Assembly: GCF_000372725.1 (NCBI RefSeq) | Contig: NW_005196755.1 | Coordinates: 40,035 to 104,034 of the forward strand | Length of the DNA stretch: 64,000 nt | Reading direction: 5' to 3' | DNA from: Emiliania huxleyi CCMP1516 | Lineage: Eukaryota; Haptophyta; Isochrysidales; Noelaerhabdaceae | Shown here: positions 1-9,848 of the stretch, piece by piece | Numbering within the stretch: the first letter of the stretch is position 1 | Layout: each line of letters begins with the position of its first letter | Position numbers and translations under genes: made by a program | The notes under the pieces: model-generated | The model's database searches: none | Told to the model about the DNA's origin: nothing | The model's input: only the letters and a program-made list of their open reading frames with translations

Positions 1-52
1 CCCCGAGCGACTGGCCAGGCGCGCCAACTGGCCAACGGCGCGATTCCTGTGT

Positions 53-292
53 AGGCAGGCGACGGCCGGATGGGTGTCCGAGCGAGCCGGGCTGAAGGAG
101 CTACTCGTGAGCCAAGGAAAGGTGGTGGCGGAGGCGCTGGCCAGAGCAGAGGCGACCGAGGCACGGGAGGCGGCGGCGGCTGCGTTCACCGCTGATGCCG
201 TCGGCGTCGTTAAGGAGTCGTTCGCGCAGTACACGGCGTTGGCCGCGAGCGCGCGGAGGCCTCTCCTGCGGCAGGGCAAGTGGCGTTACTGA
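53..292 (+). CDS. Terminal exon of an unknown protein (partial)
   Basis: An open frame follows an acceptor-like TAG at 50-52 and runs to a TGA/TAA-bounded end at 292. The visible peptide is an Ala/Glu-rich helix (LKELLVSQGKVVAEALARAE) followed by a helix containing VVKESFAQYTALAAS. It has no Met of its own near the start, so it is best read as the last exon of a gene whose earlier exons lie left of the window. No family is recognised. It could be a chance open frame in GC-rich DNA. Confidence 0.35.
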   Translation, partial: RQATAGWVSERAGLKELLVSQGKVVAEALARAEATEAREAAAAAFTADAVGVVKESFAQYTALAASARRPLLRQGKWRY

Positions 293-680
293 GCTGTTTA
301 GGGGATAGCATCGCATCACCACATAGACATACAACACGTTCGAGGCACAAAGCCCTGAGCCGAGGTGTGAAGTGTCGTGGGAGTGTGTGGGGCGTCTCTC
401 CACTCTCGCCCGGCCGTTCCCGCGCTTCCGGAGGTCGTCTAAGTCTCTCTCGGCTCTACGTGCGCACTAGAACATACATGTGTGCCGTTTTGCCAATTTT
501 TTCCCGGGGTTTATAGTGGAGTGGAGTTCACATATACTGGGTCGTAACGTACATTTTGTGCACTGCGTGGCTCATACACACCGGCGGACCCCTTCCGGTC
601 GTGGCGAGCCGGGTGCGCTGCGCTGGTCTCCGTGGTCGGGCGTCGCGTGTCCGGCACCGGGACGGTCCGCCTCGAGATGG
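293..680. other. Intergenic, nothing recognised
   Basis: Short stretch between the terminal exon at the left edge and the 3' end of the RFC2 gene, presumably holding both 3' untranslated regions. I see no convincing coding signal or repeat. Confidence 0.4.
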
Positions 681-3600
681 TCAGCCGCGCGGCGCGCCCT
701 TCCGCTGCTGCGCGGCGAGGCAGAGCTTGCCGATGAGGCCTGTCAGCTGCAGCAGCGTGTCCATCCCGTCGAGCACGCGCATGTGCGCGGCGCCGATCTC
801 CTTGATGAAGTCGAGCTTGAGCCCCTCGTCCATCTCTTCGAACCTGAGGACAGCGCATGCTGCGGCTCACGAGCCGCCTCCTCAGGAGCGTGAGCTCGCC
901 TCCTCCCGCCCGTCGCACTTGACTAGCTTGAACAGCGTGCCCACCACGTCCATCCCGCTGTACCTAGTCGGTGCCGCACCGAAGCAGGGGTTGTCGGACA
1001 CATGAAGAGCGCCTCATTCAGCAGGAGCCCCCCGTTCCATTCCCCCCCCCTCTCCCCCCCCCCCCCCCAACCCCTTCCTCTCCACCCCACTGAACCCGTG
1101 GGTGACTCCTCGAGAAATCTCGGCTCATCTCACTACAGCGTCTCGTCACACCCGTTGTTGGACAGCTCCTCGACGGCCGAGCAAGCCTAATGAATAATGA
1201 GGGCGTAGTCAGCGAGCTCGTTCATACTTAGACAGCGCCTCGCCGGCCGAGCAAGCCGCGTCGAAGTCCGCGGCGATGCACGCGGCGATGGCTCGCTTGA
1301 TGACGACGGGGTGAGGCTGGTCGCACACCTGCAGGGGTAGGGTTAGGGTCAGGGTTGGGGTTAGGGTTAGGGTTGGGTTAGGGCTAGGGTTAGGGCTAGG
1401 GTTAGGGTTAGGGTTAGGGCTTCTGCTAGGGTCAGGGTGAGGCTGGTCGCACACCTGTCACGTGCTCACTCCTTCTGGCGAGAGCCTTCGCTGGCCGGGA
1501 GGAGGAGAGGGCGCGGCTGCCTTGAAGACGTTCTGGTTCGAGATGATACCGAACCCCGCAGTGGTCGCCTGCCCACTCCAATCATGACTCCGCTCACTCG
1601 GAGTAGCAGAAGAGGATGCCTCGAGCCCCGCCGCGGTCGCCTGCGCGTTGTTGAGCGCCTGCCTCATGTCCCCCTCGGCCGTGAAGACGACCGCCTCGAT
1701 GCCGCCCTCGTCGTAGGCTGCGCCTTCCGCCTCCAGCACCTGGTTGAGAACCAAGTCATTCCTGAGAACGCCTGCCTAGACCAAACTCACTGGAACCCGT
1801 CGGCTTGCGGCACCGCCGTCAGCCGCGTCACCACCTGCTGGTCCGAGAGCTTGCCTGTTCACAGCTGGCAGCTGTGAAGATGCGCCGCTGCCGCCGCCGC
1901 GACGCCGCCTCGCAGCTCGCCGTAGCGCAGGATGGCGCAGCGGGACTGGATCGGCTCGATGATCTTGTCGCTCTGGTTGCACGCGAGCGCGAACCGTGTG
2001 GTCGCCTGACAGAGGAGGAGGGGGGGGGGGGGGGGGTTGGCGGTGCGCTGCTCGTACAGTTGTCTCTGGCTGCTAGTCGTCGCTGTCTCTGGCTGCGCGA
2101 GCGAGCGCGGGGCGATCAAGTCGCCGAGCCGAGCTCCGTCGCCCTCCGGCTGCCTCTCGGCTACTCCTCTCGGCTACCTCTCGGCTACTCCTCTCGGCTA
2201 CTCCTCTCGGCTACTCCTCTCGGCTACTCCTCTCGGGCCCTCTCGGCTACCTCTCGGCTCCTCTCGGCTACTCCTCTCGGCTACCTCTCGGCTACCTCTC
2301 CGCTACCTCTCGGCTCCTCTCGGCTCCTCTCGGCTCCTCTCGGCTCCTCTCGGCTACTCCTCTCGGCTACCTCTCGGCTACCTCTCGGCTACTCCTCTCG
2401 GCTCCCTCTCGGCTCCCTCTCGGCTCCTCTCGGCTCCTCTCGGCTACCTCTCGGCTGCCTCTCGGCTACTCCTCTCGGCTACCTCTCGGCTCCTCTCGGC
2501 TCCTCTCGGCTCCTCTCGGCTCCTCTCGGCTCCTCTCGGCTACCTCTCGGCTACCTCTCGGCTACCTCTCGGCTACCTCTCGGCTACCTCTCGGCTCCTC
2601 TCGGCTACCTCTCGGCTACTCCTCTCGGCTACCTCTCGGCTACTCCTCTCGGCTACCTCTCGGCTACTCCTCTCGGCTCCTCTCGGCTCCTCCTCTCGGC
2701 TAATTTGGTCACCGAGTAGATCTCCATCGTCCTCCGCATCGCCTGCCATGCATGAATGCACGCTGGTGAGGGGACAGCCGAAGCAGACCCTCCCTCCCCC
2801 TCCGCGTCGCCTGCTGCGCCCCCTCGGTCATCGAGGGATGGGGAGATATGCGGGAGATATGGGGGAGATATGGGGAGATATGGTCGCCTGCTGCGCCCCC
2901 TCGGTCATCGAGTCCGCCTGAGGCCCACGGGGGGGGGGGGGAAGGGGGGGGGGGGGGGCCCAAACCCCCCAATGGCCCCCCTGAAAAGGGGAGAAATACC
3001 CCTTCGAAAAGCCCTGGAAGCCCTGCCCCCCTTTCCCAAAAAAAGGGGGCCCGGGAACACCAGGGGGGGGGGGCCCCGGGAAACCCCTCTGGCCTCAAGG
3101 AAGACCATTTGGGCTCGATCTCCGAATTCGGGTCGATCTCCGATCTCGGCTCGATCTCCGATCTCGGCTCGATCTCCGATCTCGGCTCGATCTCCGATCT
3201 CGGCTCGATCTCGATCTCGGCTCGATCTCCGCCTCGTCGAGGACGACGATCTTGTGGCGGCCGGGCGGCAGGGTGACCTGGCACACGGTGTGGTCGGTGG
3301 GTGGGGAGTGAAGAGACGCTGTTCACAGCTGTGGCCTGCCAGTGGTGGAGCGGCCGGTGAGTAGTCGCAGTGGAAAGGGGGAGCGGGGAAGGGGCGGGTG
3401 GCACGCGAGTGAACGTAGCGCTGGTTCGGGGGAGGGGGAGGAGTGGCAGGGCGGGCGAAGCCTTCTTTTGCGCGAAGCTCTTGATGCGGTTGCGCACGAC
3501 GTCGATGCCGCGGTCGTCGGAGGCGTTCAGCTCGAGGACCGCCTCTTTGAAGGCGTCGCCTGTTCACAGCTCGAGCTGTGAAGAGACGCTGGTCACAGCT

Positions 3601-3958
3601 CGAGGACCGCCTCTTTGAAGGCGTCGCCGAGCAGCGCGCGGGCGAGGGCGAGGACAGAGGTGGTCTTGCCGGTCCCGGGGGGGCCGGACAGGATCAGATT
3701 CGGCATGTTGCCTGGGGTGGGTTGTGGGGAAGCGGCTCGGGTCGGAGGAGGAGGCTTGTGCGAGGGCCTAGGCAGAGGCGAGAGGCGGTCCCTGCGCCGC
3801 GAGGACAGCGATGCGGCCGACGGTGTCCTCGTTGCCGACGATGTCCTTGACCTCGCGCGGGCGGTACTTCTCGAGCCACTGCGCGGTGGGCGGGCGCGGG
3901 CGGACGGGTCGGGCGCAAGTGGAAGGAGTGCCGGGAGCGGGAGTGGGCGGTGGCGACT

Positions 3959-3990
<32 letters not shown>

Positions 3991-4271
3991 AGCGGCGGCA
4001 GCGGCGGGCGGGCGGCATACGGCAGCGGCGGCGGCGGTGCGAGTGCGAGTGCTGTGCGGCTGCGCTGCTTTGCCGGCGGCGGCGGAGGCCTCGCCCGCGG
4101 CAGGAAAGGGCAATCAACGCGGTCTGCGCTGGCGGCCCCGTGCAATCGGCCGCTCTCGGCGGCAGGCGCGGCCAGCGGACAGGCGGCCGGCGCTTTGTGG
4201 CGGCGTGGGGAGGATCGGGGGCGCGGACCGGCTGCTCGTGCACGACGGAGGAGGTGTCTGGCGCGCCGAAC
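681..4271 (-). CDS. RFC2: Replication factor C subunit 2 (clamp-loader small subunit)
   Basis: AAA+ clamp-loader subunit that helps load PCNA at primer ends in the nucleus. Spliced peptides follow the whole family in order: [20 protein letters not shown], Walker [30 protein letters not shown], Walker [25 protein letters not shown], sensor region [54 protein letters not shown], and the C-terminal collar [20 protein letters not shown] then [12 protein letters not shown]. These fit RFC2 (yeast Rfc4) better than other RFC subunits. Exons on plus coordinates: 681-843, 919-963, 1152-1186, 1257-1328, 1521-1568, 1641-1739, 1814-1854, 1921-2005, 2713-2742, 2888-2917, 3233-3277, 3462-3559, 3628-3711 and 3791 upward. 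About eight of 13 introns start GC, four GT, and the most 5' one appears to start GA. The N-terminus is uncertain; a Met at 4271 is one candidate. Confidence 0.9.
1329..1520 (-). repeat. Interstitial telomeric repeats inside an RFC2 intron
   Basis: The intron between the exons for SNQNVFK and VCDQPHP holds about 90 bp of degenerate TTAGGG units (1333-1421, plus-strand sense). A 20-bp copy of the downstream exon start (GTGTGCGACCAGCCTCACCC on the minus strand) lies on both sides of the array, at 1309-1328 and 1436-1455. Confidence 0.85.
2006..2712 (-). repeat. Long intron filled with CTCGGCTAC/CTCGGCTCCT tandem repeats
   Basis: From about 2150 to 2703 the plus strand is an almost pure array of units such as CTCTCGGCTAC, CTCTCGGCTACTC and CTCTCGGCTC, mostly 10-13 bp long. 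It forms one intron of RFC2 (donor GTGACC at 2712, acceptor at 2006). The array stays open in several frames on both strands, which produces long artificial open frames of Ser/Arg/Leu that should not be taken as genes. Confidence 0.85.
2743..3232 (-). repeat. Two repeat-bearing RFC2 introns with exon duplications
   Basis: The stretch holds the intron with GGGAGATATG repeats (about 2835-2882) and the intron with GAGATCGAGCC repeats (about 3110-3230), separated by the 30-bp exon 2888-2917. A second copy of most of that exon, encoding SMTEGAQQA, lies at 2811-2840. Poly-G runs at 2930-2960 and 3063-3073 may be assembly-sensitive. Confidence 0.75.
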
Positions 4272-4570
4272 ATACCCTGTGTGTGGTGGGTGGTGCCTTG
4301 GTGGGAAATGTTGGCGCGAATCCCGTAGGACACGAAGAAAAAAGACAACGGTTTGAATTATATTCTCCTTCTCTGCCCCGAGCGACCGCCGGCCATCCCC
4401 CCCCCCCCCCACTGCCACCAACGGTTGTTGATGTCGAAGACCGTGACGCTCTACTCCTGACCCTGGGCGGGCTGGGTCCTTGGTAAGCAGCAGCGCTCGC
4501 CTCCGCGCGAGCGCTCTCTCGCGCACTGCTCATAATCTCGCCCTCTCCATCGCCGCGCTGCGCTCTCTCC

Positions 4571-4888
4571 ATGCGCACTGCTCCGCCCTCTCCATCGTGC
4601 TCACTCGTCGTTCTCGCCTCAGGCAACAAGGCCCTGTCCGAGGCGGCGATCAAGGAGGAGATTGGCGCGGAGACTGTCGTGGAGCACAAGGTAGGCTACC
4701 CCTTCACCGTCGTCGCGGAGGTCGGCGGCACGAAGGGCGTCCGCGAGGGGCCGTGCCCGCCGCCGATGTACTACAACAATTGCGCCGCGTGCGGCTGCAC
4801 GTGCTGCGGCGGCCATGATATTACCGCGAAGAATGCGGCCGCCATCGGCGCGGGGGGCGCGCCGCACTCTAACACCATCCTCCGCTGA
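4571..4888 (+). CDS. Small Cys-rich protein, unknown
   Basis: The frame encodes about 105 residues and ends at the TGA at 4886-4888. The body starts well after an acceptor-like CTCAG at 4616-4620 (NKALSEAAIKEEIG) and ends in a Cys cluster with the pattern CPPP..YNNCAACGCTCCGG, which could bind a metal. The printed start uses a Met at 4571. A different first exon ending before the acceptor, for instance from the ATG at 4431 (MSKTVTLYS), is equally possible. I do not recognise the family. It lies head to head with RFC2 about 300 bp away. Confidence 0.45.
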   Translation: MRTAPPSPSCSLVVLASGNKALSEAAIKEEIGAETVVEHKVGYPFTVVAEVGGTKGVREGPCPPPMYYNNCAACGCTCCGGHDITAKNAAAIGAGGAPHSNTILR

Positions 4889-5542
4889 GAGGGGCCGGAG
4901 AGTGGGAGAGAGAGGGTGCAGGTGCACGCCACAGACTCGGTCGTTCGGACGCATGATGCCGCCGGTGCGGAGCCCCTGGTTCGGGGGCGCCCGGTGGCGG
5001 AGCGCTGCCCACAGGGCTGCCCGGACGGCAGTGTAATGGCCGCACTCCTCCTGGCAGCTCTCTCTCGAGCGGCCCGCCCTAGAGGGCCCGGCATCTCGAG
5101 CCCGGCATGAGACTGTCGTTCGAGTTATTCATTAACCGCCGCACCAGTGTCGCAGCGGCACTATCGACTTCGGAGATCGGTGGTCCTGCAGATTTGTTTT
5201 TGCTATTGTGTATTGGAAAGATGCACATTGCCTTCAAGCCATTGCCTCGCGCGCCCCCAATGAACACGCCCGAGGGAGGGTCCCTAATGTCCCGTACCAT
5301 GCGGGATCGACCCTTCCAGTCACCAGTGCTCAAGTGTTCAAGTCACAAGTGCATCCCGCAATGCCATGCTGCTCGGACAGATCACACAGTTCAACAACCC
5401 TCCCTCTTTTCTCCCAGTAGCTAAAAGACACGCACACGGCGCGGGCGAGCAATCATGTTCATGATCGGCTCGCGACCAGGTATCTACGAGAGACGGCAAA
5501 CCCCGCAAAGTGACCCGTTTTTACCCACCCACGCCCGTGCGC
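4889..5542. other. Intergenic
   Basis: No convincing gene. Composition drops in GC around 5100-5420, with short direct repeats such as AAGTGTTCAAGTCACAAGTG near 5333. From about 5440 GC rises again toward the palindrome array. Confidence 0.4.
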
Positions 5543-5890
5543 GCGTATCTTAGCTAAGGTACGCGGCCACACGCGCTGGCGCGCACGGCAACCGGGACTT
5601 ACACGCGCGACACGAGGGACTGCGTATCCTCGCCTGCCTCGGGGGGAGAATAGCCGGCCTCACGCGCTGCCGCGCATCGAGCTCGGCGGGGCCTGATACG
5701 TGTCATCCTGTGCCGGCGCGTATCTTAGCCAAGATACGCGGCCACACGTGCAGACGCGTATAGCGGTACTCGCGCCCACACGTGCAGCCGCCTATCTTAG
5801 CTAACATAGGCGGCTGCACTCGCAGCCGCGTACCGCGTGACATACACGCCTACGCGTGGGGCGCGTATGTTACCCTAGATAGGCGCCCAC
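5543..5890. repeat. Array of four related palindromes with CACACGTG boxes
   Basis: Four hairpin-capable palindromes share the core CTTAGCTAA: 5543-5564 (GCGTATCTTAGCTAAGGTACGC read in pieces), 5717-5740 (arms CGCGTATCTT / AAGATACGCG), 5782-5819 (14-bp arms GTGCAGCCGCCTAT / ATAGGCGGCTGCAC), and a weaker one at 5856-5890. CACACGTG or CACACGCG boxes sit directly after them. The array ends about 30 bp before the next open frame, so a regulatory or replication role is possible. Confidence 0.75.
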
Positions 5891-5920
5891 ACGTGTAGCC
5901 GCGTATGTCAACATACCTCT

Positions 5921-6836
5921 GTGCACGTGCCAGCGCGAGTCGCCTTCGCCGACGGGCCGTTTCACGCGCTCACGCCGTTTTTGAGGTACCGATGGAGTTC
6001 TACCCCCGACTCGCTGGCGCGAAGCGGCGCAGTGGCGCCGTTGGCGGCGGCGATGGCTGCAGCCCCCGGCGCCCGACAGAGGCCGCTTCTCGCGCCGGCA
6101 AGCATCACACGGCTGAGCGGGCAGGCATCCGAGGTGCGGCCAGATGTGTGGGAGGTCAGCATGGGCGAGGCCGTGCCGGCGTTTGTGCTCGCGAACGGGC
6201 CGGCCAAGATCACAAACTACAACTTCCTCAAGATCAAGGGTGCCACGATCGACACTGCTCTGGTCGTTCATCGGCCGGTCGAGGGGGACCTGCCCCCCTC
6301 GCATTCTCAGCAGAAGCACGACCTGGCAGACATCTACGACGTGACGCCGCTTGGCTGCAGCACAGCAAAGGCCAGGCCAAACAAACAGGCACAGCGGCGT
6401 CCCACCACCACGCGCCTGTTTCTCTCCACCCGCGCGGCACTGCACGACCGCCATGCCGCTGCGCGCGCAGGTGTTCTCTCTCACCCTCTACTGCTCCGGC
6501 CGCGGTCACGGGCGCCTGGCAGCCGACCCGACTAACTGCCTGCGCGCCTGCGGCGGCACGGGGGCCTGCTCCATCGGCTGTTGCAAGGAGCGGCAGCGCG
6601 GCCACTGCTGCTCGGTCAGGCTCGTGATCTCCGCCACCCTCGAGACCGCACTGCGTCAAAAGGTGCTGGTCATCTTCACGGGCTCGCACGTGGCGCAAGG
6701 CGTGACGGCGGTGCCACCGCCGCAAGGCGCGCTGCGCATAGCCCCGAGTGTGAAGCGCGACCTCGTGGACAAGTGCACGAGCGGGCGCGATACGCCAATC
6801 GATTTCACTTTCACTTTCACTTCACATTTCATGTGA
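5921..6836 (+). CDS. Cys/His-rich protein, unknown
   Basis: Two exons fit: 5921 (or the Met at 6053) to 6340, and 6471-6836, joined in phase 0 with donor GTGACG and acceptor GCGCAG. The N-terminal half includes VWEVSMGEAVPAFVLANGPA and NYNFLKIKGATIDTALVV. The second exon has a Cys/His cluster (CLRACGGTGACSIGCC, then RGHCCSVRLVISATLE) followed by VLVIFTGSHVAQG and a Lys-containing tail. Spaced Cys and His residues suggest a zinc-binding module, as seen in some DNA-binding and transposon-derived proteins, but I cannot name the family. The last codons run into a TTTCAC repeat. Confidence 0.55.
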
Positions 6837-7526
6837 AACGAAATTTCACTTTTCCGAGCGAGTGTGAACGTGAATAAGGACGGATGCTCCCACCGAGTTC
6901 CGACACTCTGACACTCACTTCACACTGGCGTGCTGTGGGCGAATACGGTGCCGACCCCTCGGAGGGGGCCGGACGGAGGCGTACCCCGTGGGCCCCCCTC
7001 TTTCCCTCGCATAGCGGCCACTCTTCGGATCGCTGGTCGAGCGACCCGGGGGATGCCCCGCGCGCCTGACCCAGGCGCGAGAAACGAATCTGCGAGGCGT
7101 GGCCGCACATGCGGCCCGATGGGGAGGAACGGGGCGAGCCCCCTCCAACCCACCCGCGCTAGGTCTCGGGTTTGACGCATGGGGTCACTCCCGCGAAACC
7201 CGTGAACTAGCCGGGGCAGTCGGAGAAGGGGCAACTCCGTGCACTGACGGTCGGCCGTCAGAAAACACGCCTCCGTGGCTCGGGTTACACCAATCCTCGC
7301 TACCCAACGCGGCCAAAGGATATCCACCTCGAGAACCTCCAGAGAGAAATTCTTTATGAGGTGTACCTGTGTTAGTGCCAGTGCGAGCCAGTCCCGTGCC
7401 CAGTCCTGTGCCCAGTGTCGTGCGAGGGAGTTTTCTTGTAAAATTCTTTATGAGGCAAGGGAGGGCGGTAACGCGCCGCGAAAGCTCGAGCGGAGCAGGT
7501 AGTTGGTGAAGGTGAAGTGAAATTAA
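6837..7526. other. Intergenic
   Basis: Begins with TTTCAC-rich sequence (6804-6860) and ends with two copies of AAATTCTTTATGAG (7347 and 7438), set in a region of CCAGTCCTGTGCCCAG-type short repeats (7375-7420). I found no coding signal. Confidence 0.4.
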
Positions 7527-9848
7527 ATGTCGTCGCTCCTCGCGCAGCTGGACGAGCTCTCCGACGCCGGCAGCGAGGCGTCCGAGGCCGAGGCTCCGCC
7601 CGAGGGCTTCTCGTACGTCACCGGGCTGCGCGCCACCGCCGCGGACGTGCTCGGCCCTCTGCTCTCCCGCGAGGAGCTGCGGAGCAGGCTCGAGGAGCGG
7701 AGCGCCGCGCGGCAGCGGCGCGACTTCCGCGCGGCCGATGCGGCTCGCGACGCCCTCGCGCAGCGCGGCTACACCCTCGACGACCGCGCAAAAAGCTGGA
7801 CTGCGCCCGACGGCACGAGCGGCAGCATCGACCCGTTTAGCGTGGCGGGCGAGGAGGAGGAGGATCAGGAGGAGGGGTCGTCGTCGGGCGCGCATGCAGC
7901 CGCGCTCGAGGCGATTCAGCGCGTCGCCGACCAGCTGACCGCGCTGCAGGCGCGGGCGGCGTCGCTAGATCCTGTGGCTGTGCGGGAGGCTTGCACCACG
8001 CAGAGCTGTGCTGCGACCTCGAGCTTCATGAATGAAGAATTGATTTATTAAGGGTTGATCAACAGGCTTGCACGCAGCTGTGCTGCGACCTCGACGCGAT
8101 CGACGTGCGCGGCGACGAGGCGCTGCGGCGGGCAATTCATTAGTTAGTCAAGTAATTAATCATTAATTATTAATTAGGTGCGTGGAGACGAGGCGCTGCG
8201 GCGGGCGCGGCGGGAGCAGCTGCAGCGGTGCGAAGAGATCTCGGCGGCGGAGGGCGCTTTTGCGCACACGGAGGGGGGGGGAGAGGGGCACGGCGGGGCA
8301 GCCTCTGCGGAGGAGGGAGTCGCGGGGGCGTACCTCGGCAGTGAGGACGGCGCGGGCGGCATCGGCAGCGATGGAGACGAGGGCGACCCGTATCCGGACA
8401 CCGACGCTGCTTATCCGGACACCGACGCTGCTTATCCGGACACCGACGCTGCTTATCCGGACACCGACGCTGCTTATCCGGACACCGACGCTGCTTATCC
8501 GGACACCGACGCTGCTTATCCGGACACCGACGCTGCTTATCCGGACGGGCAAGCAGGCGTGACGGGAGCATCTCCGCCCTCCGACGGAGACGGGGCGGCG
8601 GGCGCGTACCCAGACACCGACGCTGCCATCGACGCCTACCCCTCCACCGACGTAGGGTACGCCGAGGAGGAGGAGGAGGCGGACGCAGCTCCGTCGGCGC
8701 CGCCTGCCCCAGCGCCGCCGCAGCCGCCGCCGCCGCCGCCGCCCGCGCCCGCGCCGCCGCTTGCGCCGCCTCCCGAGGTGTCGAGGCCTCCCGAGGCGGC
8801 GGCGGCGGGCGGCGCGACGACGGCCGCTGCTCCCGGCGGCGGCAAGTTCCGGCCGCCTCCGTGGTGCAAGCCGGCGGCGATGCACACGCCGCGCCTCGAG
8901 ATGATCGAGAGGGGCCAGGTGAGCCGTTCGATGGCCATCGGAGAGCGACCCGTCACCATTCTCGGCCGCCACGGCGGCGTCGCGGACATCCTGTTGGACG
9001 ACCCGTCGCTCTCGCGGATGCAAGCCGCCCTGTACAACTCTTCCAGCGCTACCTTCCTCGCCGACCTCGACTCGGCGCACGGGACGTGGTACGACGCTGC
9101 GGGGCGGACGCACGCGGTGCCGCAGCTGGGCGTGCGGCATCACGCCCCTCCGAGGGACAGCCGAGATCTGAGCGAGATCTGGCCGAGTTGCAGGTGCCGC
9201 AGTTGGGCGTGCGGCTCGACCACACCGCGGAGCCGCAGCAGCTGGCCGAGGGCGCGACCTTCCGCCTCGGCTCGTCGAAGGTGGTCTACCGCGTCGCTGG
9301 CTGCGAGCCTGTGAAGCTTGCGAGGTGGAGGCCCCCTCCTTGGGCGGAGGAGCCGGCGCGGAAGTGCTATCTCGAGGTGCGCTCCAACGACTTTTCAAAC
9401 CCATACCTCGAGCACTTGCGGGAGGGCGAGGGCGGAGACGTTGACGAGGAGCTGCCGCTCTGCGGCCGCGCGACCGTCTTCGGCCGGAAGGCGGAGCTGA
9501 GCGACGTCGTCGTCTCGGACGGCTCCGTCTCGCGGCAGCTCACGGCAGCTCTGCTGCACCAAGCGAGCGGGGCAGCGCCTCTTCACGCCTCTGGCTGTGA
9601 ACAGGCAGCACGCGGCGCTGCTGCACGCCGAGTCGGGGGGCGTCGCCGAGAGCTACGTGCTCGATCTGGGCTCCGCCTCTGGCACGTTTGTCGACGGTGG
9701 CCGGGTGCCGGGCGGCGAGAGCAGGCGGCTGCGGGACGGGTCTGCTCTCTCGTTTGGCGAGTGCAAGGCGACGTACACCTTCCGGGTTGGCGAGCGCGGG
9801 GGGCGTCCGAAGGCGGCAGGGGGGGCGCGCAAGCGGCAGCGCGGCTGA
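7527..9848 (+). CDS. Two-FHA-domain protein with a CysRS-tail-like segment
   Basis: Probable phosphothreonine-binding adaptor. Five exons join into a 674-residue frame: 7527-7988, 8066-8104, 8178-9116, 9194-9534, 9605-9848; intron donors are GC, GT, GT, GC. In order: an acidic N-terminus; residues 50-95 resembling the tail of cysteinyl-tRNA synthetases (RRDFRAADAARDALAQRGY, then a Trp); about eight YPDTDAA repeats (8394-8545); an acidic and Pro-rich linker; a first FHA domain (ILGRHGGVADILLDDPSLSR, then DLDSAHGTWYD); and a second FHA domain (VFGRKAELSDVVVSDGSVSR, QHAALLH, LDLGSASGTFVDG). The second keeps the classic SR-x-H phosphopeptide motif; the first has SRMQA, lacking the His. The tail is basic. 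Splicing the last intron restores SRQHAALLH exactly, which supports the model. Confidence 0.85.
8394..8545 (+). repeat. In-frame 21-bp tandem repeat (YPDTDAA)
   Basis: About seven near-identical copies of a 21-bp unit beginning TATCCGGACACCGACGCTGC, inside exon 3 of the FHA gene. A diverged copy (AYPDTDAAIDAYPSTD) follows at about 8607. The unit length keeps the frame, so copy number could vary between strains without breaking the protein. Confidence 0.9.

Noticed and set aside
1333-1421. True chromosome end at the telomeric repeats
   Set aside because: The repeats are internal, short, flanked by exon copies of RFC2, and genes continue on both sides.
1805-2921. Long plus-strand open frames of Ser-Arg-Leu/Gly repeats (about 300 codons)
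   Set aside because: They are translations of the CTCGGCTAC repeat array that forms an intron of the minus-strand RFC2 gene.
8163-9404. Minus-strand 413-codon open frame opposite the FHA gene
   Set aside because: It is the antisense of the YPDTDAA repeats and FHA exons; the plus strand has the recognisable domains.
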